A stretch of 64,000 nucleotides of DNA from Heyndrickxia coagulans DSM 1 = ATCC 7050 (GTDB lineage Bacteria; Bacillota; Bacilli; Bacillales; Bacillaceae_C). The DNA lies in NCBI RefSeq assembly GCF_000290615.1, contig NZ_ALAS01000081.1, positions 29,526-93,525 of the forward strand. The letters run 5' to 3'. Made by a program: the position numbers and the translations under genes. Below are positions 18,841 to 27,879 of the stretch, one piece after another. The notes beneath the pieces are model-generated. The model was not told the origin of the DNA, searched no databases, and saw only the letters and a program-made list of their open reading frames with translations. The number at the start of each line of letters is the position of its first letter. Within the stretch, counting starts at the first letter, position 1.

Positions 18841-19700
18841 AAACCGCACAGGCGATGAGCGTTGCAGAAACGAAGCGGGAAATCCGGACGCTTGTATCCC
18901 GGTATAAAAAAGAAGGCAAGTCGATCGGGTTTGTCCCGACGATGGGCTATTTGCATGAAGGCCATCTCGCCTTGGCAAAGCAGGCAAGAAAAGAAAACGA
19001 TATTGTCATCATGAGCATTTTTGTAAACCCGCTCCAGTTCGGGCCAAATGAAGATTTCGACCGGTATCCGCGCGATGCGGAAGGGGACCGGCATAAAGCG
19101 GAAGCAGCCGGCGTTGATGTATTGTTTATCCCGTCTGTTAAAGAAATGTATCCGCGCGCTTTATCGGTTCAAATAAAAGTGACAAAGGGGACGGATGTCC
19201 TTTGCGGAAGAAAGCGGCCGGGCCATTTTGACGGCGTGGCGGTAGTCCTTTCAAAACTGTTTCACCTCGTCCAGCCGGACCGCGCTTATTTCGGGCTGAA
19301 AGATGCCCAGCAGGTGGCCGTTGTTGAAAATCTTGTCCGCGATCTGGATTTTCCGGTTGACATTGTCCCATGCCCGATTGTGCGCGAACCGGACGGCCTT
19401 GCAAAAAGTTCGAGAAACGTCTATTTATCGGAGGCGGAGCGGAAAGAAGCGCCCGAAATATACAAAAGTTTGCAATTGGCAAACAAAGCGGTTGAACAGG
19501 GAGAGAGAAACCCGGAAAAAGTGATTTCCCTTGTGAAAGCGCATCTTTCCGCGCATCTGTCCGGGAAAATCGATTACGTGGAATTGTATTCTTATCCTGA
19601 ACTCGAACCGGTCCATGCCATAAACGGGCGCTGTATCCTCGCAGTCGCCGTCCAATTTGAAAAAGCGCGGCTCATCGACAATATCATTTTTGCAGGATAA
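18837..19700 (+). CDS. panC: Pantothenate synthetase
   Basis: ATP-dependent condensation of pantoate and beta-alanine. The 287-residue protein has the nucleotidyltransferase signatures [13 protein letters not shown] (about residues 31-43), [11 protein letters not shown] and the second-half SSRNVYLS (KMSKS-like) motif. It overlaps panB by four bases, which implies translational coupling. Confidence 0.97.
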   Translation: MKTAQAMSVAETKREIRTLVSRYKKEGKSIGFVPTMGYLHEGHLALAKQARKENDIVIMSIFVNPLQFGPNEDFDRYPRDAEGDRHKAEAAGVDVLFIPSVKEMYPRALSVQIKVTKGTDVLCGRKRPGHFDGVAVVLSKLFHLVQPDRAYFGLKDAQQVAVVENLVRDLDFPVDIVPCPIVREPDGLAKSSRNVYLSEAERKEAPEIYKSLQLANKAVEQGERNPEKVISLVKAHLSAHLSGKIDYVELYSYPELEPVHAINGRCILAVAVQFEKARLIDNIIFAG

Positions 19701-19725
19701 ACAACAAGAATAGGGAGGGATTGCT

Positions 19726-20109
19726 TTGCTACGGACTGTGATGAACGGAAAAATCCACCGGGCAACCGTAACGGAAGCGAATTTAAACTATGTCGGAAGC
19801 ATCACGATTGATGCGGATTTGCTGGATGCTGCGGGAATGGCGCCCAATGAGAAAGTGCAAATTGTGAACAATTACAACGGGGCGCGATTTGAAACGTACA
19901 TTATCCCGGGTGAAAGGGGATCCGGTGTCATCTGCCTGAACGGCGCGGCCGCCCGGCTTGCACAACCCGGTGACATTGTGATTATCATTTCGTACGCCCT
20001 TTTGACGGAAGAAGAAATGAAAAACCACCATCCGAAAATTGTCCTGCTTGATGCAAAAAACCGGATTGAAAAAATGTTATCGGAAGAACCGGCTTCCACG
20101 ATTCTGTAG
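19726..20109 (+). CDS. panD: Aspartate 1-decarboxylase proenzyme
   Basis: Makes beta-alanine for pantothenate. This 127-residue pyruvoyl enzyme self-cleaves between Gly24 and Ser25 (YVGSI), with Ser25 becoming the pyruvoyl group. Lys9, Tyr22 and the [10 protein letters not shown] segment are in the expected places. Translation starts at TTG 19726, after AGGGAGGG. It is the last gene of panBCD, followed by a terminator. Confidence 0.97.
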   Translation: MLRTVMNGKIHRATVTEANLNYVGSITIDADLLDAAGMAPNEKVQIVNNYNGARFETYIIPGERGSGVICLNGAAARLAQPGDIVIIISYALLTEEEMKNHHPKIVLLDAKNRIEKMLSEEPASTIL

Positions 20110-20113
20110 GGGG

Positions 20114-20149
20114 AAAACCGCACCTGCTTTTTCGGGCAGGGCGGTTTTT
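20114..20149 (+). terminator. Terminator of panBCD
   Basis: AAAACCGC-CCTGC pairs with GCAGG-GCGGTTTTT around a short loop, directly after panD. Confidence 0.88.
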
Positions 20150-20245
20150 CAATTTCTGCAGCCTGGTTGTGGCGAATCATCGATTTTATGTTAAAATAGT
20201 ACAATATGGAAGAAACGGGGCAATTATTTTTAGTCAGGTGATGTT

Positions 20246-23038
20246 ATGCAGCGCTATGTAGTCGTAGATCTTGAAACAACAGGAAATTCAGCAAAAAAAG
20301 GCGATCGCATCATCCAGTTTTCCGCTGTTGTGGTTGAAGGCCGGGAGATCAAAACGCAATTTACAAGCTTCGTCAATCCCGAAAAGCCGGTACCGCCGTT
20401 TATTTCGGAATTGACCGGGATCGATAACGGCATGCTTGAAGAAGCACCGGTATTTTCGGAGATCGCCCCGCGCATCATGGAAATTTTGGAAGGCAGCATA
20501 TTTGTCGCCCACAATGTGCTGTTTGACCTGCCGTTTTTGCAGCAGGAATTAAAGGCTGCGGGGTTTCCGCCGTTTCGCGGGCCGAGCCTTGACACCGTTG
20601 AATTTTCGAGAATTGCATTTCCAACTTTAAACAGTTATAAACTGGGGGATCTGGCCGATTCTTTGTCCCTTTATCATGAACGGCCGCACCGGGCGGACAG
20701 TGATGCTTTTGTTACGGCAAAGCTGCTTCTTGCCTGCATGGAAAAGTGTGCGTCCCTTCCTGTCGTCACACTTGAACAACTCGTGCCGCTTTCTTATTCC
20801 TTGAAAAGCGACCTTGCCGGCATTTTTGAGGATATACTGGAAGAGAAACGGCGGCATATCGAGCATTTGCCGCCAGATATGGAAGTATACCGGGGCATCG
20901 CATTAAAGCGGAAAAGCCTGCCTGCGGATGACGGCCCGCGCGAGATTGGCCGTTATCCGCAGGATGCGGCTGAAAAAGAATCCTGGTTTGCGGCTTCAGG
21001 CGCCAGGATGGAAGCGCGCCCTGCCCAATTTGAAATGATGGACCATGTCCGCGAAGCTTTTTCTGCCGGCGAGCATGTCGCATTGGAAGCAGGCACGGGA
21101 ATCGGCAAATCCCTTGCCTATCTTGTGCCGGCCGCTTTCCAAGCGATTTCGGAACAAAAACCGGTGTTAATCAGCACGTATACGGTTGCGCTTGAGCACC
21201 AGCTTTTAAATAAGGAAATCAAAAGGCTTGAACAGATGCTGAAAACCCCGGTCAGGACCGTGTTGCTAAAGGGGAGAAGCCATTACCTGCATTTGTTTAA
21301 GTTTGAACAGTCGTTAAAAGAACCGGACCGGCAGTACGACGCCGTATTTGCCAAAATGCAAATCCTGGTCTGGCTTACCGGAACAGAAAGCGGCGATCTT
21401 GACGAGCTTCATTTATCCGGCGGCGGAAAACATTTTTGGCAGCGGATTAAACAGGACGGCTGGCATACGGATAAAAAAGATCCGTGGAAATCGCGGGATT
21501 TTTATCTCCATGCCAAAGCCTGCGCAGCTTCTGCTGACATCGCCATCACGAACCATGCGATGCTGTGCGCGGAACTTGAAAGGGACCAGTCGGTGTTTGA
21601 CGGATTTCAATACGTCATCATTGATGAAGCCCACCGCCTTGAACAAGCGGCCCGGGAAACGATCGGGAAACGCGCAAGTTACAACCAAATGAAATATATG
21701 ATGGCAAGGCTCGGCCTGTATGAGCAAAAACAGCTGTTTTACAAATTGGAAAAAATGATGGAAAAATACGGGCTAAAATCCGGGCTGCATGCGTTTGAAT
21801 GCGATGCAATCCTTCAGGGGCTTGATGCCGAGCTCGATGATTTATTCGGTTTGCTCGCCCAAAAAGTGATGCGCGCGAAGCGGGAAACAAACGGTTACCA
21901 GAAAATCAAATTAAGAATTAAAAAAGAAAACTGGAAACAAAAAGCATGGCAGGCGGTCCTGCTCTGTACGGAACGGGTCAGGGCGTCCATGAAAGAGATT
22001 TCGCAGGCATTGGAAGAAAGGCTTTTGCAGTTGCTTTCCGAAAAACAGATGAAAGAACAGACACTCGCTTTTATCGAAGAAATGTACAGCTTTTTGGAAG
22101 ATTGGCGCCTTTTGCGCGAGAACCTGGCCGTTTTCGCCGGCCAAAACGGCGGGGATGAAAATGTCGTCTGGGTGGAAGGAGATTTGCGCGCCCTCCCGAA
22201 CAGCCTTGTCATCTATTGCCAGCCGGTGCATGCCGGAGAAACGTTGCAAAAAGCTTTTTTTTCGCAAAAAAAGAGTGTCGTGCTTACTTCCGCGTCATTG
22301 ACCGTTGGCGGAAGCTTCCGCTATTTTCTGGGCGAGACGGGGCTTTCGCACACCACAAAAACAGTCCGCATTCCGTCGCCTTTCCGCTTTGACAGGCAGG
22401 TGCAGTTTATTATCCCGAACGACCTTCCTGATATCGGATCCGCCAGTATGGAAGACTTTGCGGAAAAAATGGCAGGTTATCTGCTTGCCGTTGCGGAGGC
22501 CACAAAGGGCAGGATGATGATTTTATTTACATCCTTTGATTTGTTGAAAAAGGTGTACCACCTGATGAAAGAAAGCGGAATGCTTGAAGATTATATGCTC
22601 ATCGCCCAGGGCATATCAAGCGGCAGCCGGTCGAGGTTAACGAAAAGCTTTCAAAAATTTGACAAAGCGATCCTTCTCGGTTTAAGCAGTTTTTGGGAAG
22701 GGGTTGACATCCCTGGCGATGACCTTTCCTGCCTCGTGATGGCCCGCCTCCCGTTTTTGCCCCCGGATGAGCCGGTTATAGAAGCAAAGTCCGATTATTT
22801 CAGGGCAAAAGGGAAAAATCCGTTTTCCGCTTATGCGTTGCCCGAAGCCGTGCTCAGGTTCAAACAAGGGTTTGGCAGGCTTATCCGGACGCGCCATGAC
22901 CGCGGCATTTTTCTTGTCCTGGACCGGAGGATTGAAACGGCCACATACGGGCCGGCGTTCATAAAATCGCTGCCGCCGGTCCGCATCAGGCACCTGGATC
23001 TGAACGGGACGCTTGAGGCCATTGAAAGCTGGCTGTAA
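20246..23038 (+). CDS. dinG: DinG-type 3'-5' exonuclease/helicase
   Basis: A 930-residue fusion typical of Firmicutes. An N-terminal DEDD exonuclease (VVDLETTGN, Asp8/Glu10; second motif AHNVLFDLPFL) is joined to a superfamily 2 XPD-like helicase with Walker A AGTGIGKS (about residues 281-288), DEAH box IDEAHRLE (about residue 459) and a C-terminal GRLIRTRHDRG arginine-finger motif. The cysteine iron-sulfur cluster of E. coli DinG is not evident, as known for this Gram-positive branch. No LexA box was found upstream, so SOS control of this copy is not supported. ATG 20246 follows AGGTGATG. Confidence 0.94.
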   Translation: MQRYVVVDLETTGNSAKKGDRIIQFSAVVVEGREIKTQFTSFVNPEKPVPPFISELTGIDNGMLEEAPVFSEIAPRIMEILEGSIFVAHNVLFDLPFLQQELKAAGFPPFRGPSLDTVEFSRIAFPTLNSYKLGDLADSLSLYHERPHRADSDAFVTAKLLLACMEKCASLPVVTLEQLVPLSYSLKSDLAGIFEDILEEKRRHIEHLPPDMEVYRGIALKRKSLPADDGPREIGRYPQDAAEKESWFAASGARMEARPAQFEMMDHVREAFSAGEHVALEAGTGIGKSLAYLVPAAFQAISEQKPVLISTYTVALEHQLLNKEIKRLEQMLKTPVRTVLLKGRSHYLHLFKFEQSLKEPDRQYDAVFAKMQILVWLTGTESGDLDELHLSGGGKHFWQRIKQDGWHTDKKDPWKSRDFYLHAKACAASADIAITNHAMLCAELERDQSVFDGFQYVIIDEAHRLEQAARETIGKRASYNQMKYMMARLGLYEQKQLFYKLEKMMEKYGLKSGLHAFECDAILQGLDAELDDLFGLLAQKVMRAKRETNGYQKIKLRIKKENWKQKAWQAVLLCTERVRASMKEISQALEERLLQLLSEKQMKEQTLAFIEEMYSFLEDWRLLRENLAVFAGQNGGDENVVWVEGDLRALPNSLVIYCQPVHAGETLQKAFFSQKKSVVLTSASLTVGGSFRYFLGETGLSHTTKTVRIPSPFRFDRQVQFIIPNDLPDIGSASMEDFAEKMAGYLLAVAEATKGRMMILFTSFDLLKKVYHLMKESGMLEDYMLIAQGISSGSRSRLTKSFQKFDKAILLGLSSFWEGVDIPGDDLSCLVMARLPFLPPDEPVIEAKSDYFRAKGKNPFSAYALPEAVLRFKQGFGRLIRTRHDRGIFLVLDRRIETATYGPAFIKSLPPVRIRHLDLNGTLEAIESWL

Positions 23039-23230
23039 AAAAAGTGCTGCGACAATGCAGCACAAAACAGGGTGGACCGGAAAAATGATCAAATGCATCA
23101 TTTTTTCATTCATTTTTGCTGTATAATGATGAAGGAAATGATTCTAAGCTTAGGATGGCCTGCATGGGAACTGATATGAATGACAATATCTGCTTAAAAG
23201 GATTTACGCCATGGAAAATGAGGGTTCGGA

Positions 23231-23683
23231 ATGAAAAAAGCACTGATCTCAATTTGCATTTTGGTCATCGTGATAGCCGGATTTGCGGCAGAGACTTATT
23301 GGAAAGCACGGAAACCGTATCATGAAGCATACAACAAAGCGGCCGCTGTTGCCAAAAGCAAAGCCGGCATCCGGGCTGCCGATGCATTTTATCTTTACAA
23401 TGGCACAAGCACCTATTATGTTGTCGTGGGGAAAGGAAAAGGCGGGAAGAAAAAAGTGATTTGGATCCCTGAAAAGAAACCGAAACGTGTGACCGTCCTA
23501 GACTTGAATACCGGCATCTCAAAACAGGATGCAGTGAAACAAGTGGTGCAAAAAAGGCAGCCGGATAAAATTTTATCTGTGCGGCTCGGCATGGAAAGCC
23601 AGGTTCCCATTTGGGAAGTTGCTTATATAAAAGGAAACAGCCTCGGCTATGATGAGGTTCCTTTTTTAAAAAAATCCAATTGA
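23231..23683 (+). CDS. tseB: YpmB/TseB-type cell wall elongation regulator
   Basis: A 150-residue protein with one N-terminal transmembrane anchor (residues 4-22) and an extracytoplasmic DUF5590/TseB-like domain. In B. subtilis YpmB (TseB) affects PBP2A and cell elongation. Features include a Lys/Gly-rich hairpin (GKGKGGKKK) and IWEVAYIKG near the C-terminus. It sits between dinG and aspB as expected, but the small ypmA gene that normally precedes it was not found. Upstream are a weak hairpin (23080-23107) and TATAAT at 23122. Confidence 0.85.
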   Translation: MKKALISICILVIVIAGFAAETYWKARKPYHEAYNKAAAVAKSKAGIRAADAFYLYNGTSTYYVVVGKGKGGKKKVIWIPEKKPKRVTVLDLNTGISKQDAVKQVVQKRQPDKILSVRLGMESQVPIWEVAYIKGNSLGYDEVPFLKKSN

Positions 23684-23705
23684 TCCGTTTGGAGAGGTGA
23701 ATCGT

Positions 23706-24893
23706 ATGAAACTGGCATCAAGGGTAAGTGCATTAACGCCGTCATCCACGTTGGCGATTACGGCAAAGGCAAAAGCAATGAAGGCGCAAGGCATCGATGT
23801 GATCGGCCTTGGCGCAGGTGAACCCGATTTTAATACACCGAGGGAGATTATCGAAGCCGCGTATCAGTCGATGCTGGACGGCCAGACGAAGTATACCCCG
23901 GCTGGCGGAATGGCATCGCTGAAAGAGGCCGTCATTGAAAAATTCCAAAAAGACCAGGGGCTTGGCTTTAAAGCAAATGAAATCATCATCACCAACGGGG
24001 CAAAACACGCCTTGTATACATTGTTTCAGGTGCTGCTCGACCAGGGCGATGAAGTGATCATCCCGTCTCCTTACTGGGTAAGCTATCCCGAGCAGGTAAA
24101 GCTTGCGGAAGGCGTCCCGGTCTTTGTAGAAGGCAAAGAAGAAAACCAGTATAAAATAACGCCGGAGCAGCTGGAAAAAGCCGTATCACCACGGACAAAA
24201 GCGTTTGTACTCAACTCTCCCGGCAATCCGACCGGCATGATGTATACAAGGGAAGAACTTGAAAAACTCGGCGAAGTCTGCCTGAAACACGATATTTTGA
24301 TCGTGTCGGACGAAATTTACGAAAAATTGGTGTACGGCGGCAACCGGCATGTCTCGATCGCCACCATTTCACCGGAACTGAAAGCACAGACGGTGATCAT
24401 TAACGGCGTCTCAAAATCCCATTCCATGACCGGCTGGCGGATCGGCTATGCGGCCGGAAACGGGGAAATCATTAAAGCGATGACAAATCTTGCCAGCCAT
24501 TCGACTTCCAATCCGGCAACGCCTTCCCAGTTCGCGGCACTCGCCGCATACAGCGGGGACCAGCGCACCGTGGAAGAGATGCGCCAGGCTTTCGAGGCAC
24601 GGCTCAATGCAGTTTTTAACCAGCTGGTTGAAATTGACGGGATTACCTGCATCAAACCGCAAGGCGCTTTTTATTTATTCCCGAATGTGAAGAAAGCCGC
24701 AAAGCTGACCGGTTTTCAAACGGTTGACGCATTTGCGGAGGCTTTGCTCGAGGAAGCGCGCGTTGCCGTTGTCCCGGGTTCCGGTTTCGGCGCGGAAAAC
24801 AATATCCGGCTTTCTTATGCCACTTCTTTGGAAAATCTTGAAGAAGCGCTTAAGCGGATCAAACAGTTCGTGGAAACACGGAAAAAAGCATGA
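23706..24893 (+). CDS. aspB: Aspartate aminotransferase
   Basis: PLP enzyme that interconverts aspartate/2-oxoglutarate and oxaloacetate/glutamate. The 395-residue protein of the thermostable class I type has GAGEPDFNTP near the start, NSPGNPTG at about residues 175-182 and the PLP-binding lysine in GVSKSHSMTGWRIGY. ATG 23706 is preferred over GTG 23697, which lies inside the GGAGAGGTGA ribosome-binding site. asnS follows after about 95 bases; together they link aspartate and asparagine metabolism. Confidence 0.95.
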   Translation: MKLASRVSALTPSSTLAITAKAKAMKAQGIDVIGLGAGEPDFNTPREIIEAAYQSMLDGQTKYTPAGGMASLKEAVIEKFQKDQGLGFKANEIIITNGAKHALYTLFQVLLDQGDEVIIPSPYWVSYPEQVKLAEGVPVFVEGKEENQYKITPEQLEKAVSPRTKAFVLNSPGNPTGMMYTREELEKLGEVCLKHDILIVSDEIYEKLVYGGNRHVSIATISPELKAQTVIINGVSKSHSMTGWRIGYAAGNGEIIKAMTNLASHSTSNPATPSQFAALAAYSGDQRTVEEMRQAFEARLNAVFNQLVEIDGITCIKPQGAFYLFPNVKKAAKLTGFQTVDAFAEALLEEARVAVVPGSGFGAENNIRLSYATSLENLEEALKRIKQFVETRKKA

Positions 24894-24988
24894 ACCTTTG
24901 GCTTGTTTCCTTTTTCCGCCTTTGTTTAGTATAATGGATTCCGGTACATATGGGAGACAAGCCGGAAATTGTTTTGGAGGGAAATACC

Positions 24989-26281
24989 GTGAAAATCACC
25001 ATTTCAGAAGTACACCAGCATATCGGGGAGGAAGTGACGATCGGGGTCTGGCTGAACAATAAACGTTCAAGCGGCAAGATTGCCTTTCTCGAGCTGCGTG
25101 ACGGGACAGGCTTTATACAAGGCGTGGTCGTAAAGAACGAAGCCGGGGAAGAGGTCTTTCAAACGGCAAAATCGATGAGCCAGGAAACTTCTTTCTACGT
25201 TACCGGCACCGTCCGGGAAGATGCCCGCTCCCCGTTCGGCTACGAGCTCCAGGTGGCCGGCATTCAGATCATCCATGAAGCCGTAGATTACCCGATCACA
25301 CCGAAAGCACACGGGACCGAATTTTTAATGGACCACAGGCATTTATGGCTCCGTTCCCGCCGCCAGCACGCTGTCATGAAAATCCGGAACGAAATCATCC
25401 GGGCGACGTATGAATTTTTCAATATGAACGGATTTACGAAAATCGACCCGCCGATTTTAACCGGCAGTGCGCCGGAAGGGACGACCGAGCTGTTCCATAC
25501 GAAGTACTTTGATGAAGAAGCTTATCTTTCGCAAAGCGGGCAGCTTTACATGGAAGCGGCAGCGATGGCATTCGGAAAAGTATTCTCTTTCGGCCCAACG
25601 TTCCGCGCTGAAAAATCGAAAACGCGCCGCCATTTGATCGAGTTTTGGATGATCGAGCCGGAAATGGCTTTTTATGAACATGAAGACAGCCTGAAAGTGC
25701 AGGAACAGTATGTTTCCTATATCGTCCGGTCCGTTTTGGAAAACTGCAAACTCGACCTACACCGGCTTGGCCGCGATACTTCAAGGCTTGAACAAGTGTC
25801 GGCACCGTTTCCGCGGATTACGTATGATGACGCCATTGAATTGCTCCATGAAAAAGGATTTGAGGATATCAAGTGGGGTGAAGATTTTGGCGCGCCGCAT
25901 GAAACCGCAATTGCCGAAAGTTTCGACAAGCCGGTGTTCATTACGCATTATCCGGCTGCAATTAAACCGTTTTACATGCAGCCGGATGCTAAGCGCCCGG
26001 AAGTCGTGCTGTGCGCCGATTTGATTGCGCCAGAAGGGTACGGAGAAATCATCGGCGGCAGCGAGCGGATCAATGACTATGATTTGTTGCTGAAACGGAT
26101 CAAGGATTTCAATCTGTCGGAAGAAGCTTACAAATGGTATCTTGATTTACGTAAATACGGTTCTGTTCCGCATTCCGGCTTCGGGCTGGGCCTTGAGCGG
26201 ACGGTTGCCTGGATTTCGGGCGTTGAGCATGTGCGCGAAACGATTCCATTCCCGAGGCTTTTAAACCGGATCTATCCGTAA
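24989..26281 (+). CDS. asnS: Asparaginyl-tRNA synthetase
   Basis: Class IIb aminoacyl-tRNA synthetase of 430 residues, the same length as B. subtilis AsnS. The N-terminal OB fold ([24 protein letters not shown]) recognises the anticodon; the catalytic domain has motif 2 [21 protein letters not shown] and motif 3 [12 protein letters not shown]. It starts at GTG 24989 after TTGGAGGG; an upstream ATG (24950) lacks a ribosome-binding site. No T-box was seen upstream. Confidence 0.96.
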   Translation: MKITISEVHQHIGEEVTIGVWLNNKRSSGKIAFLELRDGTGFIQGVVVKNEAGEEVFQTAKSMSQETSFYVTGTVREDARSPFGYELQVAGIQIIHEAVDYPITPKAHGTEFLMDHRHLWLRSRRQHAVMKIRNEIIRATYEFFNMNGFTKIDPPILTGSAPEGTTELFHTKYFDEEAYLSQSGQLYMEAAAMAFGKVFSFGPTFRAEKSKTRRHLIEFWMIEPEMAFYEHEDSLKVQEQYVSYIVRSVLENCKLDLHRLGRDTSRLEQVSAPFPRITYDDAIELLHEKGFEDIKWGEDFGAPHETAIAESFDKPVFITHYPAAIKPFYMQPDAKRPEVVLCADLIAPEGYGEIIGGSERINDYDLLLKRIKDFNLSEEAYKWYLDLRKYGSVPHSGFGLGLERTVAWISGVEHVRETIPFPRLLNRIYP

Positions 26282-26284
26282 TTG

Positions 26285-26321
26285 AAAAAACGGCTGCATT
26301 GACGGTGTGCAGCCGTTTTTC
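26285..26321 (+). terminator. Terminator of asnS
   Basis: AAAAAACGGCTGCA pairs with TGCAGCCGTTTTT, followed by C and more T residues. Confidence 0.92.
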
Positions 26322-26388
26322 TTTTCAGATGTTTTTTTCAATTCCCTTGCCGTTTTTAAACTGCTATACTTACATTGAGGTGTCCGAC

Positions 26389-27084
26389 ATGGATAAAGAT
26401 CTTTTGCTTGCCTGGTGGGAAGAAGGGGTATTGACCGTCCCCCAGCTCTTATTGAAAAAATACAAACAGCTTGGCCTGAATGAAACGGAACTTGTGCTTT
26501 TGCTGCAAGTTTATTCTTTTTTAAAAGAGGGAAATGCGTTTCCGACGCCTGAAGATCTGGCAGACAGGCTTACCATTCCGGAAAGTATGTGCGTTTCGAT
26601 TTTGCGGCGTCTAATCCAGCATCAGTTTTTGTCCATTGAAGAAGGGGAAGGGGAAGGCGGCATCCTGTATGAAAAATATTCGATCATGCCGCTGTGGGCG
26701 AAACTCGCCGATGAATTTATCTATGAGAAAAAACAGGACGAGCTTGAAAAAAGCGTAAATGAAGAAACCGATTTATACACCACGTTTGAACAGGAGTTTG
26801 GCAGGCCGCTGTCGCCGCTCGAATGCGAAACATTGGCGATGTGGATTGACCAGGACGGGCAATCCTCTGATTTGATTAAAGCCGCCCTGCGTGAAGCCGT
26901 TATCTCCGGCAAACTGAATTTCCGCTACATAGACCGCATTTTGTTTGAATGGAAAAAGAACGGCATCCGGACGGTGGATGAAGCACGCGAATATGGAAGG
27001 AATTTCCGCAAATCGTCAAAACCGCAAGCAGAAAAACCGAAAACGACCAATCCGGTGCCGTTTTATAACTGGCTTGAACAATAA
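26389..27084 (+). CDS. dnaD: DNA replication initiation protein DnaD
   Basis: A 231-residue primosome protein that acts with DnaB and DnaI to load the replicative helicase. It has an N-terminal winged-helix oligomerisation domain (about residues 1-100) and a C-terminal DnaD domain (about 130-200) with the conserved YIDRILFEWKKNGI (YxxxIxxxW). The open frame reaches back to 26299 through the asnS terminator; ATG 26389 with GAGGTG before it gives the correct N-terminus. nth follows after 48 bases. Confidence 0.94.
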   Translation: MDKDLLLAWWEEGVLTVPQLLLKKYKQLGLNETELVLLLQVYSFLKEGNAFPTPEDLADRLTIPESMCVSILRRLIQHQFLSIEEGEGEGGILYEKYSIMPLWAKLADEFIYEKKQDELEKSVNEETDLYTTFEQEFGRPLSPLECETLAMWIDQDGQSSDLIKAALREAVISGKLNFRYIDRILFEWKKNGIRTVDEAREYGRNFRKSSKPQAEKPKTTNPVPFYNWLEQ

Positions 27085-27132
27085 AAGGTGACGATAATAA
27101 TTTTATGTAAACTAGTTACGGGAGTTTGAGAG

Positions 27133-27792
27133 ATGCTGACAAAACAACAAATCCGGCATTGCCTTGAGACAATGGGGGAAATGTTTCCGGATGCCCGCTG
27201 TGAATTGAATCATTCAAATCCTTTTGAGCTGCTGATCGCGGTAACATTATCCGCCCAGTGCACCGATGCGCTCGTCAATAAAGTGACAAAAAATCTGTTT
27301 CAAAAGTATAAATCCCCGGATGACTATATTGCCGTGCCGCTTGAAGAACTGCAGCAGGACATCCGGTCGATCGGGCTTTACCGCAACAAAGCAAAAAACA
27401 TCCAAAAACTTTGCCGGATGCTCATCGAGGAATACGGGCGGGAAGTGCCGCAAACGCGGGAAGAACTGATGAAACTGCCCGGCGTCGGCAGAAAAACGGC
27501 AAACGTTGTCCTGTCGGTTGCTTTTGGCATTCCGGCCATTGCTGTCGATACCCATGTAGAGAGAGTAAGCAAACGGCTCGGATTTTGCCGCTACAAAGAC
27601 AGTGTACTGGAAGTGGAACAAACTTTAATGAAAAAAGTGCCGAAAGAAGAATGGTCGATCACGCACCACTGGATGATCTTCTTCGGCCGCTACCATTGCA
27701 AGGCCCAGCGCCCGCAATGTGAAATCTGCCCGCTTCTTGACCTGTGCAGGGAAGGAAAGAAACGGATGAAATGGAAAGAGAACAAGAAATAA
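27133..27792 (+). CDS. nth: Endonuclease III
   Basis: DNA glycosylase/AP lyase for oxidised pyrimidines in base-excision repair, 219 residues. Its helix-hairpin-helix LPGVGRKTANVVLS includes catalytic Lys121; Asp139 lies in AVDTHVERV; and the 4Fe-4S cluster ligands are Cys189, Cys196, Cys199 and Cys205 in the C-x6-C-x2-C-x5-C pattern. In B. subtilis ypoC follows; here a terminator follows directly, so ypoC is missing. Confidence 0.97.
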   Translation: MLTKQQIRHCLETMGEMFPDARCELNHSNPFELLIAVTLSAQCTDALVNKVTKNLFQKYKSPDDYIAVPLEELQQDIRSIGLYRNKAKNIQKLCRMLIEEYGREVPQTREELMKLPGVGRKTANVVLSVAFGIPAIAVDTHVERVSKRLGFCRYKDSVLEVEQTLMKKVPKEEWSITHHWMIFFGRYHCKAQRPQCEICPLLDLCREGKKRMKWKENKK

Positions 27793-27798
27793 CAATAC

Positions 27799-27833
27799 AA
27801 AAAGCATGGAGAACTGATTCTCCATGCTTTTTT
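27799..27833. terminator. Bidirectional terminator between nth and ponA
   Basis: AAAAAGCATGGAGAA and TTCTCCATGCTTTTTT form a 15-bp perfect stem with a four-base loop between converging genes. Confidence 0.94.
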
Positions 27834-27879
27834 GGTGTGAACCGGCGGGAGCACAGGAAGCGATCAATCACGTGCTTTT

